Assembly: GCA_916048095.2 (NCBI GenBank)
Contig: OU696596.1
Coordinates: 186,001 to 250,000 of the forward strand
Source of the DNA: Sacculina carcini
Taxonomy: Eukaryota > Arthropoda > Thecostraca > Sacculinidae
Direction: 5' to 3'
Length of the DNA stretch: 64,000 nucleotides
Positions 49,001-61,000 of the stretch are shown here, one piece after another (position 1 is the first letter of the stretch; every line of letters begins with the position of its first letter). The notes below the pieces were generated by a model that saw only the letters and a list, made by a program, of their open reading frames with translations, was not told where the DNA came from and did not search any database. A program made the translations under genes and the position numbers.

Positions 49001-50640
49001 CCCTAAGTGTTACCCAAGTGTTACCTAAGTGTTACCTAAGTGTTACCTAAGTGTTACCTAAGTATTACCTAAGTGTTACCTAAGTGTGCCCTAAGTGTTA
49101 CCTAAGTGTGCCCTAACTGTTACCTAAGTGTGCCCTAACTGTTACCTAAGTGTGCCCTAAGTGTTACCTAAGTGTGCCCTAAGTGTTACCTAAGTGTACC
49201 CTTAGTGTTACCTAAGTGTTACCTAAGTGTTAACTAAGTGTTACTTAAGTGTTACCCAAGTGTGCCCTAAGTGTTACCTAAGTGTGCCCTAAGTGTTACC
49301 TAAGTGTGCCCTAAGTGTTACCTAAGTGTACCCTAAGTGTTACCTAAGTGTTACCTAAGTGTTACCTAAGTGTTACCCAAGTGTTACCTAAGTGTGCCCT
49401 AAGTGTTACCTAAGTGTGCCCTAAGTGTGCCCTAAGTGTTACCTAAGTGTTACCTAAGTGTACCCTTAGTGTTACCCAAGTGTTACCTAAGTGTTACCTA
49501 AGTGTGCCCTAAGTGTTACCTAAGTGTGCCCTAAGTGTTACCTAAGTGTGCCCTAAGTGTTACCCAAGTGTGCCCTAAGTGTTACCCAAGTGTGCCCTAA
49601 GTGTTACCTAAGTGTGCCCTAAGTGTGCCCTAAGTGTTACCTAAGTGTACCATAAGTGTTACCTAAGTGTTACCTAAGTGTTACCTAAGTGTTACCTAAG
49701 TGTTACCTAAGAGTTACCTAAGTGTTACATAAGTGTTACCTAAGTGTGCCCTAAGTGTTACCTAAGTGTGCCCTAAGTGTTACCTAAGTGTGCCCTAAGT
49801 GTTACCTAAGTGTGCCCTAAGTGTTACCTAAGTGTGCCCTAAGTGTGCCCTAAGTGTTACCTAAGTGTACCATAAGTGTTACCTAAGTGTTACCTAAGTG
49901 TTACCTAAGTGTTACCTAAGTGTTACCTAAGTGTTACCCAAGTGTTACCTAAGTGTGCCCTAAGTGTTACCTAAGTGTGCCCTAAGTGTGCCCTAAGTGT
50001 TACCTAAGTGTACCCTTAGTGTTACCCAAGTGTTACCTAAGTGTTAACTAAGTGTTACCTAAGTGTGCCCTAAGTGTTACCTAAGTGTGCCCTAAGTGTT
50101 ACCTAAGTGTGCCCTAAGTGTTACCCAAGTGTGCCCTAAGTGTTACCTAAGTGTGCCCTAAGTGTTACCTAAGTGTGCCCCAAGTGTTACCTAAGTGTGC
50201 CCTAAGTGTTACCTAAGTGTACCCTAAGTGTTACCTAAGTGTTACCTAAGTGTGCCCTTAGTGTTACCCAAGTGTGCCCTAAGTGTTACCTAAGTGTGCC
50301 CCAAGTGTTACCTAAGTGTGCCCTAAGTGTTACCTAAGTGTGCCCTAAGTGTTACCTAAGTGTGCCCTAAGTGTGCCCTAAGTGTTACCTAAGTGTACCA
50401 TAAGTGTTACCTAAGTGTTACCTAAGTGTTACCTAAGTGTTACCTAAGTGTTACCTAAGTGTTACCTAAGTGTTACCCAAGTGTTACCTAAGTGTGCCCT
50501 AAGTGTTACCTAAGTGTGCCCTAAGTGTGCCCTAAGTGTTACCTAAGTGTACCCTTAGTGTTACCCAAGTGTTACCTAAGTGTTAACTAAGTGTTACCTA
50601 AGTGTGCCCTAAGTGTTACCTAAGTGTGCCCTAAGTGTTA
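46055..50640. repeat. Macro-block E, copy 2 (~5.2-kb equivalent)
   Basis: This copy directly follows copy 1 and contains one 1,980-bp element instead of two. Its CATATG (48,661) is preserved, but the neighbouring unit that reads GCGCTA in copy 1 is the ordinary GCCCTA here. The GCGC change therefore arose in copy 1 before its 1,980-bp doubling, or was corrected here. Similarity to copy 1 ends abruptly at 50,640/45,426. Confidence 0.84.
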
Positions 50641-50641
50641 C
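48800..50641. repeat. Higher-order block F, copy 1 (offset 2,970 bp)
   Basis: This block aligns with about 51,770-53,611 at 2,970 bp (270 units). Anchors are the ACCCTA and CCCTT unit series (50,221 and 53,191) and the ACCATA run (49,648 and 52,618). A difference is seen at 48,876, where AGTGTGCCCTA faces AGTTTGCCCTA. The alignment ends at 50,641, where this copy has AGTGTTACATA and the other has a T-type unit. Confidence 0.85.
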
Positions 50642-51769
50642 ATAAGTGTTACCTAAGTGTGCCCTAAGTGTTACCTAAGTGTGCCCTAAGTGTTACCTAA
50701 GTGTGCCCTAAGTGTTACCTAAGTGTGCCCTAAGTGTTACCTAAGTGTGCCCTAAGTGTGCCCTAAGTGTTACCTAAGTGTACCATAAGTGTTACCTAAG
50801 TGTTACCTAAGTGTTACCTAAGTGTGCCCTAAGTGTTACCTAAGTGTGCCCTAAGTGTTACCTAAGTGTGCCCTAAGTGTTACCTAAGTGTGCCCTAAGT
50901 GTTACCTAAGTGTGCCCTAACTGTTACCTAAGTGTGCCCTAACTGTTACCTAAGTGTGCCCTAAGTGTTACCTAAGTGTGCCCTAAGTGTTACCTAAGTG
51001 TACCCTTAGTGTTACCTAAGTGTTACCTAAGTGTTAACTAAGTGTTACTTAAGTGTTACCCAAGTGTGCCCTAAGTGTTACCTAAGTGTGCCCTAAGTGT
51101 TACCTAAGTGTACCCTTAGTGTTACCTAAGTGTTACCTAAGTGTTAACTAAGTGTTACTTAAGTGTTACCTAAGTGTTACCTAAGTGTTACCTAAGTGTG
51201 CCCTAAGTGTTACCTAATTGTGCCCTAAGTGTTACCTAAGTGTGCCCTAAGTGTTACCTAAGTGTTACCTAAGTGTTACCTAAGTGTTACCTAAGTGTGC
51301 CCTAAGTGTTACCTAAGTGTGCCCTAAGTGTTACCTAAGTGTGCCCTAAGTGTTACCTAAGTGTGCCCTAATTGTTACCTAAGTGTGCCCTAAGTGTTAC
51401 CTAAGTGTGCCCTAAGTGTGCCCTAAGTGTTACCCAAGTGTGCCCTAAGTGTTACCTAAGTGTGCCCCAAGTGTTACCTAAGTGTGCCCTAAGTGTTAAC
51501 TAAGTGTTACCTAAGTGTGCCCTAAGTGTTACCTAAGTGTGCCCTAAGTGTTACCTAAGTGTTACCTAAGTGTTACCTAAGTGTTACCTAAGTGTTACCT
51601 AAGTATTAACTAAGTGTTACCTAAGTGTGCCCTAAGTGTTACCTAAGTGTGCCCTAACTGTTACCTAAGTGTGCCCTAACTGTTACCTAAGTGTGCCCTA
51701 AGTGTTACCTAAGTGTGCCCTAAGTGTTACCTAAGTGTACCCTTAGTGTTACCCAAGTGTACCCTAAGT
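50641..51769. repeat. Satellite spacer between block F copies
   Basis: This is still the same 11-bp satellite. It starts with an orphan AGTGTTACATA unit, includes 110-bp-type modules around 51,000-51,180, ATTG and CCCCA units, and an AGTATTAACTA unit near 51,600. Much of its right part resembles 55,690 onward at an offset of 4,686 bp (426 units). No gene or unrelated sequence is present. Confidence 0.75.
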
Positions 51770-53611
51770 GTTACCTAAGTGTTACCTAAGTGTGCCCTAA
51801 GTGTTACCCAAGTGTGCCCTAAGTGTTACCTAAGTGTGCCCCAAGTGTTACCTAAGTTTGCCCTAAGTGTTAACTAAGTGTTACCTAAGTGTGCCCTAAG
51901 TGTTACCTAAGTGTGCCCTAAGTGTTACCTAAGTGTTACCTAAGTGTTACCTAAGTGTTACCTAAGTGTGCCCTAAGTGTTACCCAAGTGTTACCTAAGT
52001 GTTACCTAAGTGTTACCTAAGTGTTACCTAAGTATTACCTAAGTGTTACCTAAGTGTGCCCTAAGTGTTACCTAAGTGTGCCCTAACTGTTACCTAAGTG
52101 TGCCCTAAGTGTTACCTAAGTGTGCCCTAAGTGTTACCTAAGTGTGCCCTAAGTGTTACCTAAGTGTACCCTTAGTGTTACCTAAGTGTTACCTAAGTGT
52201 TAACTAAGTGTTACTTAAGTGTTACCCAAGTGTGCCCTAAGTGTTACCTAAGTGTGCCCTAAGTGTTACCTAAGTGTGCCCTAAGTGTTACCTAAGTGTA
52301 CCCTAAGTGTTACCTAAGTGTTACCTAAGTGTTACCTAAGTGTTACCCAAGTGTTACCTAAGTGTGCCCTAAGTGTTACCTAAGTGTGCCCTAAGTGTGC
52401 CCTAAGTGTTACCTAAGTGTTACCTAAGTGTACCCTTAGTGTTACCCAAGTGTTACCTAAGTGTTACCTAAGTGTGCCCTAAGTGTTACCTAAGTGTGCC
52501 CTAAGTGTTACCTAAGTGTGCCCTAAGTGTTACCCAAGTGTGCCCTAAGTGTTACCCAAGTGTGCCCTAAGTGTTACCTAAGTGTGCCCTAAGTGTGCCC
52601 TAAGTGTTACCTAAGTGTACCATAAGTGTTACCTAAGTGTTACCTAAGTGTTACCTAAGTGTTACCTAAGTGTTACCTAAGAGTTACCTAAGTGTTACAT
52701 AAGTGTTACCTAAGTGTGCCCTAAGTGTTACCTAAGTGTGCCCTAAGTGTTACCTAAGTGTGCCCTAAGTGTTACCTAAGTGTGCCCTAAGTGTTACCTA
52801 AGTGTGCCCTAAGTGTGCCCTAAGTGTTACCTAAGTGTACCATAAGTGTTACCTAAGTGTTACCTAAGTGTTACCTAAGTGTTACCTAAGTGTTACCTAA
52901 GTGTTACCCAAGTGTTACCTAAGTGTGCCCTAAGTGTTACCTAAGTGTGCCCTAAGTGTGCCCTAAGTGTTACCTAAGTGTACCCTTAGTGTTACCCAAG
53001 TGTTACCTAAGTGTTAACTAAGTGTTACCTAAGTGTGCCCTAAGTGTTACCTAAGTGTGCCCTAAGTGTTACCTAAGTGTGCCCTAAGTGTTACCCAAGT
53101 GTGCCCTAAGTGTTACCTAAGTGTGCCCTAAGTGTTACCTAAGTGTGCCCCAAGTGTTACCTAAGTGTGCCCTAAGTGTTACCTAAGTGTACCCTAAGTG
53201 TTACCTAAGTGTTACCTAAGTGTGCCCTTAGTGTTACCCAAGTGTGCCCTAAGTGTTACCTAAGTGTGCCCCAAGTGTTACCTAAGTGTGCCCTAAGTGT
53301 TACCTAAGTGTGCCCTAAGTGTTACCTAAGTGTGCCCTAAGTGTGCCCTAAGTGTTACCTAAGTGTACCATAAGTGTTACCTAAGTGTTACCTAAGTGTT
53401 ACCTAAGTGTTACCTAAGTGTTACCTAAGTGTTACCTAAGTGTTACCCAAGTGTTACCTAAGTGTGCCCTAAGTGTTACCTAAGTGTGCCCTAAGTGTGC
53501 CCTAAGTGTTACCTAAGTGTACCCTTAGTGTTACCCAAGTGTTACCTAAGTGTTAACTAAGTGTTACCTAAGTGTGCCCTAAGTGTTACCTAAGTGTGCC
53601 CTAAGTGTTAC
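51770..53611. repeat. Higher-order block F, copy 2
   Basis: This is the second copy of the 2,970-bp-offset block. It carries AGTTTGCCCTA near 51,853, a marker also found at 2,775, 10,628, 39,899, 47,115, 56,539, 59,454, 63,172 and 63,777. It is followed by a region resembling 45,430 onward. Confidence 0.83.
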
Positions 53612-54079
53612 CTAAGTGTGCCCTAAGTGTTACCCAAGTGTGCCCTAAGTGTTACCTAAGTGTGCCCTAAGTGTTACCTAAGTGTGCCCCAAGTGTTACC
53701 TAAGTGTGCCCTAAGTGTTACCTAAGTGTACCCTAAGTGTTACCTAAGTGTTACCTAAGTGTGCCCTAAGTGTTACCCAAGTGTGCCCTAAGTGTTACCT
53801 AAGTGTGCCCCAAGTGTTACCTAAGTGTGCCCTAAGTGTTAACTAAGTGTTACCTAAGTGTGCCCTAAGTGTTACCTAAGTGTGCCCTAAGTGTTACCTA
53901 AGTGTTACCTAAGTGTTACCTAAGTGTCACCTAAGTGTGCCCTAAGTGTTACCCAAGTGTTACCTAAGTGTTACCTAAGTGTTACCTAAGTGTTACCTAA
54001 GTATTACCTAAGTGTTACCTAAGTGTGCCCTAAGTGTTACCTAAGTGTGCCCTAACTGTTACCTAAGTGTGCCCTAACT

Positions 54080-56994
54080 GTTACCTAAGTGTGCCCTAAG
54101 TGTTACCTAAGTGTGCCCTAAGTGTTACCTAAGTGTACCCTTAGTGTTACCTAAGTGTTACCTAAGTGTTAACTAAGTGTTACTTAAGTGTTACCTAAGT
54201 GTTACCTAAGTGTTACCTAAGTGTGCCCTAAGTGTTACCTAAGTGTACCCTTAGTGTTACCTAAGTGTTACCTAAGTGTTAACTAAGTGTTACTTAAGTG
54301 TTACCTAAGTGTTACCTAAGTGTTACCTAAGTGTGCCCTAAGTGTTACCTAAGTGTGCCCTAAGTGTTACCTAAGTGTGCCCTAAGTGTTACCTAAGTGT
54401 TACCTAAGTGTTACCTAAGTGTTACCTAAGTGTGCCCTAAGTGTTACCTAAGTGTGCCCTAAGTGTTACCTAAGTGTGCCCTAAGTGTTACCTAAGTGTG
54501 CCCTAATTGTTACCTAAGTGTGCCCTAAGTGTTACCTAAGTGTGCCCTAAGTGTTACCTAAGTGTGCCCTAAGTGTTACCTAAGTGTGCCCTAAGTGTTA
54601 CCTAAGTGTGCCCTAACTGTTACCTAAGTGTGCCCTAACTGTTACCTAAGTGTGCCCTAAGTGTTACCTAAGTGTGCCCTAAGTGTTACCTAAGTGTGCC
54701 CCAAGTGTTACCTAAGTGTGCCCTAAGTGTTACCTAAGTGTACCCTAAGTGTTACCTAAGTGTTACCTAAGTGTGCCCTTAGTGTTACCCAAGTGTGCCC
54801 TAAGTGTTACCTAAGTGTGCCCCAAGTGTTACCTAAGTGTGCCCTAAGTGTTACCTAAGTGTGCCCTAAGTGTTACCTAAGTGTGCCCTAAGTGTGCCCT
54901 AAGTGTTACCTAAGTGTACCATAAGTGTTACCTAAGTGTTACCTAAGTGTTACCTAAGTGTTACCTAAGTGTTACCTAAGTGTTACCTAAGTGTTACCCA
55001 AGTGTTACCTAAGTGTGCCCTAAGTGTTACCTAAGTGTGCCCTAAGTGTGCCCTAAGTGTTACCTAAGTGTACCCTTAGTGTTACCCAAGTGTTACCTAA
55101 GTGTTAACTAAGTGTTACCTAAGTGTGCCCTAAGTGTTACCTAAGTGTGCCCTAAGTGTTACCTAAGTGTGCCCTAAGTGTTACCCAAGTGTGCCCTAAG
55201 TGTTACCTAAGTGTGCCCTAAGTGTTACCTAAGTGTGCCCCAAGTGTTACCTAAGTGTGCCCTAAGTGTTACCTAAGTGTACCCTAAGTGTTACCTAAGT
55301 GTTACCTAAGTGTGCCCTAAGTGTTACCCAAGTGTGCCCTAAGTGTTACCTAAGTGTGCCCCAAGTGTTACCTAAGTGTGCCCTAAGTGTTACCTAAGTG
55401 TTACCTAAGTGTGCCCTAAGTGTTACCTAAGTGTGCCCTAAGTGTTACCTAAGTGTTACCTAAGTGTTACCTAAGTGTCACCTAAGTGTGCCCTAAGTGT
55501 TACCCAAGTGTTACCTAAGTGTTACCTAAGTGTTACCTAAGTGTTACCTAAGTATTAACTAAGTGTTACCTAAGTGTGCCCTAAGTGTTACCTAAGTGTG
55601 CCCTAACTGTTACCTAAGTGTGCCCTAACTGTTACCTAAGTGTGCCCTAAGTGTTACCTAAGTGTGCCCTAAGTGTTACCTAAGTGTACCCTAAGTGTTA
55701 CCTAAGTGTTACCTAAGTGTTAACTAAGTGTTACTTAAGTGTTACCTAAGTGTTACCTAAGTGTTACCTAAGTGTGCCCTAAGTGTTACCTAAGTGTACC
55801 CTTAGTGTTACCTAAGTGTTACCTAAGTGTTAACTAAGTGTTACTTAAGTGTTACCTAAGTGTTACCTAAGTGTTACCTAAGTGTGCCCTAAGTGTTACC
55901 TAATTGTGCCCTAAGTGTTACCTAAGTGTGCCCTAAGTGTTACCTAAGTGTTACCTAAGTGTTACCTAAGTGTTACCTAAGTGTGCCCTAAGTGTTACCT
56001 AAGTGTGCCCTAAGTGTTACCTAAGTGTGCCCTAAGTGTTACCTAAGTGTGCCCTAATTGTTACCTAAGTGTGCCCTAAGTGTTACCTAAGTGTGCCCTA
56101 AGTGTGCCCTAAGTGTTACCCAAGTGTGCCCTAAGTGTTACCTAAGTGTGCCCCAAGTGTTACCTAAGTGTGCCCTAAGTGTTAACTAAGTGTTACCTAA
56201 GTGTGCCCTAAGTGTTACCTAAGTGTGCCCTAAGTGTTACCTAAGTGTTACCTAAGTGTTACCTAAGTGTTACCTAAGTGTTACCTAAGTATTAACTAAG
56301 TGTTACCTAAGTGTGCCCTAAGTGTTACCTAAGTGTGCCCTAACTGTTACCTAAGTGTGCCCTAACTGTTACCTAAGTGTGCCCTAAGTGTTACCTAAGT
56401 GTGCCCTAAGTGTTACCTAAGTGTACCCTTAGTGTTACCCAAGTGTACCCTAAGTGTTACCTAAGTGTTACCTAAGTGTGCCCTAAGTGTTACCCAAGTG
56501 TGCCCTAAGTGTTACCTAAGTGTGCCCCAAGTGTTACCTAAGTTTGCCCTAAGTGTTAACTAAGTGTTACCTAAGTGTGCCCTAAGTGTTACCTAAGTGT
56601 GCCCTAAGTGTTACCTAAGTGTTACCTAAGTGTTACCTAAGTGTTACCTAAGTGTGCCCTAAGTGTTACCCAAGTGTTACCTAAGTGTTACCTAAGTGTT
56701 ACCTAAGTGTTACCTAAGTATTACCTAAGTGTTACCTAAGTGTGCCCTAAGTGTTACCTAAGTGTGCCCTAACTGTTACCTAAGTGTGCCCTAACTGTTA
56801 CCTAAGTGTGCCCTAAGTGTTACCTAAGTGTGCCCTAAGTGTTACCTAAGTGTACCCTTAGTGTTACCTAAGTGTTACCTAAGTGTTGCCTAAGTGTTAA
56901 CTAAGTGTTACCTAAGTGTGCCCTAAGTGTTACCTAAGTGTGCCCTAAGTGTTACCTAAGTGTGCCCTAAGTGTTACCTAAGTGTGCCCTAAGT
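54080..56994. repeat. Higher-order block G, copy 1 (2,915 bp)
   Basis: This block aligns with 56,995-59,965 at 2,915 bp (265 units). Markers are the G-type unit ending CCCTT (54,776 and 57,691), AGTATTAACTA units (near 55,551 and 58,466) and AGTTTGCCCTA (56,542 and 59,457). A difference is the unit near 55,685, AGTGTACCCTA, which in copy 2 is AGTGTACCCTT. The copies are contiguous. Confidence 0.85.
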
Positions 56995-59965
56995 GTTACC
57001 TAAGTGTGCCCTAAGTGTTACCTAAGTGTGCCCTAAGTGTTACCTAAGTGTACCCTTAGTGTTACCTAAGTGTTACCTAAGTGTTAACTAAGTGTTACTT
57101 AAGTGTTACCTAAGTGTTACCTAAGTGTTACCTAAGTGTGCCCTAAGTGTTACCTAAGTGTACCCTTAGTGTTACCTAAGTGTTACCTAAGTGTTAACTA
57201 AGTGTTACTTAAGTGTTACCTAAGTGTTACCTAAGTGTTACCTAAGTGTGCCCTAAGTGTTACCTAAGTGTGCCCTAAGTGTTACCTAAGTGTGCCCTAA
57301 GTGTTACCTAAGTGTTACCTAAGTGTTACCTAAGTGTTACCTAAGTGTGCCCTAAGTGTTACCTAAGTGTGCCCTAAGTGTTACCTAAGTGTGCCCTAAG
57401 TGTTACCTAAGTGTGCCCTAATTGTTACCTAAGTGTGCCCTAAGTGTTACCTAAGTGTGCCCTAAGTGTTACCTAAGTGTGCCCTAAGTGTTACCTAAGT
57501 GTGCCCTAAGTGTTACCTAAGTGTGCCCTAACTGTTACCTAAGTGTGCCCTAACTGTTACCTAAGTGTGCCCTAAGTGTTACCTAAGTGTGCCCTAAGTG
57601 TTACCTAAGTGTGCCCCAAGTGTTACCTAAGTGTGCCCTAAGTGTTACCTAAGTGTACCCTAAGTGTTACCTAAGTGTTACCTAAGTGTGCCCTTAGTGT
57701 TACCCAAGTGTGCCCTAAGTGTTACCTAAGTGTGCCCCAAGTGTTACCTAAGTGTGCCCTAAGTGTTACCTAAGTGTGCCCTAAGTGTTACCTAAGTGTG
57801 CCCTAAGTGTGCCCTAAGTGTTACCTAAGTGTACCATAAGTGTTACCTAAGTGTTACCTAAGTGTTACCTAAGTGTTACCTAAGTGTTACCTAAGTGTTA
57901 CCTAAGTGTTACCCAAGTGTTACCTAAGTGTGCCCTAAGTGTTACCTAAGTGTGCCCTAAGTGTGCCCTAAGTGTTACCTAAGTGTACCCTTAGTGTTAC
58001 CCAAGTGTTACCTAAGTGTTAACTAAGTGTTACCTAAGTGTGCCCTAAGTGTTACCTAAGTGTGCCCTAAGTGTTACCTAAGTGTGCCCTAAGTGTTACC
58101 CAAGTGTGCCCTAAGTGTTACCTAAGTGTGCCCTAAGTGTTACCTAAGTGTGCCCCAAGTGTTACCTAAGTGTGCCCTAAGTGTTACCTAAGTGTACCCT
58201 AAGTGTTACCTAAGTGTTACCTAAGTGTGCCCTAAGTGTTACCCAAGTGTGCCCTAAGTGTTACCTAAGTGTGCCCCAAGTGTTACCTAAGTGTGCCCTA
58301 AGTGTTAACTAAGTGTTACCTAAGTGTGCCCTAAGTGTTACCTAAGTGTGCCCTAAGTGTTACCTAAGTGTTACCTAAGTGTTACCTAAGTGTCACCTAA
58401 GTGTGCCCTAAGTGTTACCCAAGTGTTACCTAAGTGTTACCTAAGTGTTACCTAAGTGTTACCTAAGTATTAACTAAGTGTTACCTAAGTGTGCCCTAAG
58501 TGTTACCTAAGTGTGCCCTAACTGTTACCTAAGTGTGCCCTAAGTGTTACCTAAGTGTGCCCTAAGTGTTACCTAAGTGTGCCCTAAGTGTTACCTAAGT
58601 GTACCCTTAGTGTTACCTAAGTGTTACCTAAGTGTTAACTAAGTGTTACTTAAGTGTTACCTAAGTGTTACCTAAGTGTTACCTAAGTGTGCCCTAAGTG
58701 TTACCTAAGTGTACCCTTAGTGTTACCTAAGTGTTACCTAAGTGTTAACTAAGTGTTACTTAAGTGTTACCTAAGTGTTACCTAAGTGTTACCTAAGTGT
58801 GCCCTAAGTGTTACCTAATTGTGCCCTAAGTGTTACCTAAGTGTGCCCTAAGTGTTACCTAAGTGTTACCTAAGTGTTACCTAAGTGTTACCTAAGTGTG
58901 CCCTAAGTGTTACCTAAGTGTGCCCTAAGTGTTACCTAAGTGTGCCCTAAGTGTTACCTAAGTGTGCCCTAATTGTTACCTAAGTGTGCCCTAAGTGTTA
59001 CCTAAGTGTGCCCTAAGTGTGCCCTAAGTGTTACCCAAGTGTGCCCTAAGTGTTACCTAAGTGTGCCCCAAGTGTTACCTAAGTGTGCCCTAAGTGTTAA
59101 CTAAGTGTTACCTAAGTGTGCCCTAAGTGTTACCTAAGTGTGCCCTAAGTGTTACCTAAGTGTTACCTAAGTGTTACCTAAGTGTTACCTAAGTGTTACC
59201 TAAGTATTAACTAAGTGTTACCTAAGTGTGCCCTAAGTGTTACCTAAGTGTGCCCTAACTGTTACCTAAGTGTGCCCTAACTGTTACCTAAGTGTGCCCT
59301 AAGTGTTACCTAAGTGTGCCCTAAGTGTTACCTAAGTGTACCCTTAGTGTTACCCAAGTGTACCCTAAGTGTTACCTAAGTGTTACCTAAGTGTGCCCTA
59401 AGTGTTACCCAAGTGTGCCCTAAGTGTTACCTAAGTGTGCCCCAAGTGTTACCTAAGTTTGCCCTAAGTGTTAACTAAGTGTTACCTAAGTGTGCCCTAA
59501 GTGTTACCTAAGTGTGCCCTAAGTGTTACCTAAGTGTTACCTAAGTGTTACCTAAGTGTTACCTAAGTGTGCCCTAAGTGTTACCCAAGTGTTACCTAAG
59601 TGTTACCTAAGTGTTACCTAAGTGTTACCTAAGTGTTACCTAAGTGTTACCTAAGTGTGCCCTAAGTGTTACCTAAGTGTGCCCTAACTGTTACCTAAGT
59701 GTGCCCTAACTGTTACCTAAGTGTGCCCTAAGTGTTACCTAAGTGTGCCCTAAGTGTTACCTAAGTGTACCCTTAGTGTTACCTAAGTGTTACCTAAGTG
59801 TTGCCTAAGTGTTAACTAAGTGTTACCTAAGTGTGCCCTAAGTGTTACCTAAGTGTGCCCTAAGTGTTACCTAAGTGTGCCCTAAGTGTTACCTAAGTGT
59901 GCCCTAAGTGTTACCTAAGTGTGCCCTAAGTGTTACCTAAGTGTGCCCTAAGTGTTACCTAAGTG
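56995..59965. repeat. Higher-order block G, copy 2
   Basis: This is the second copy. One ACTGTTACCTA unit of copy 1 (near 55,626) is the ordinary AGTG form here, near 58,541. Similarity ends about 59,965, where this copy reaches an AGTGTGCTTTA unit and copy 1 reaches a 110-bp module. Confidence 0.84.
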
Positions 59966-61000
59966 TGCTTTAAGTGTTACCTAAGTGTGCCCTAAGTGTT
60001 ACCTAAGTGTGCCCTAAGTGTTACCTAAGTGTACCCTAAGTGTTACCTAAGTGTGGCCTAAGTGTTACCTAAGTGTGCCCCAAGTGTTACCTAAGTGTGC
60101 CCTAAGTGTTAACTAAGTGTTACCTAAGTGTGCCCTAAGTGTTAGCTAAGTGTACCATAAGTGTTACCTAAGTGTTACCTAAGTGTTACCTAAGTGTTAC
60201 TTAAGTGTTACCCAAGTGTGCCCTAAGTGTTACCTAAGTGTGCCCTAAGTGTTACCTAAGTGTGCCCTAAGTGTTACCTAAGTGTACCCTAAGTGTTACC
60301 TAAGTGTTACCTAAGTGTTACCTAAGTGTTACCCAAGTGTTACCTAAGTGTGCCCTAAGTGTTACCTAAGTGTGCCCTAAGTGTGCCCTAAGTGTTACCT
60401 AAGTGTACCCTTAGTGTTACCCAAGTGTTACCTAAGTGTTACCTAAGTGTTACCTAAGTGTGCCCTAAGTGTTACCTAAGTGTGCCCTAAGTGTTACCTA
60501 AGTGTGCCCTAAGTGTTACCCAAGTGTGCCCTAAGTGTTACCCAAGTGTGCCCTAAGTGTTACCTAAGTGTGCCCTAAGTGTGCCCTAAGTGTTACCTAA
60601 GTGTACCATAAGTGTTACCTAAGTGTTACCTAAGTGTTACCTAAGTGTTACCTAAGTGTTACCTAAGAGTTACCTAAGTGTTACATAAGTGTTACCTAAG
60701 TGTGCCCTAAGTGTTACCTAAGTGTGCCCTAAGTGTTACCTAAGTGTGCCCTAAGTGTTACCTAAGTGTGCCCTAAGTGTTACCTAAGTGTGCCCTAAGT
60801 GTGCCCTAAGTGTTACCTAAGTGTACCATAAGTGTTACCTAAGTGTTACCTAAGTGTTACCTAAGTGTTACCTAAGTGTTACCTAAGTGTTACCCAAGTG
60901 TTACCTAAGTGTGCCCTAAGTGTTACCTAAGTGTGCCCTAAGTGTGCCCTAAGTGTTACCTAAGTGTACCCTTAGTGTTACCCAAGTGTTACCTAAGTGT
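59797..61000. repeat. Distant copy of 10,968-12,171
   Basis: This stretch aligns with block A copy 2 at an offset of 48,829 bp (4,439 units). Shared rare units in order are AGTGTTGCCTA (10,968 and 59,797), AGTGTGCTTTA (near 11,133 and 59,962), AGTGTTAGCTA (near 11,309 and 60,138) and the AGAG/ACATA pair. Near-identical order across almost 49 kb shows that blocks are copied over long distances and not only to neighbours. Confidence 0.8.
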
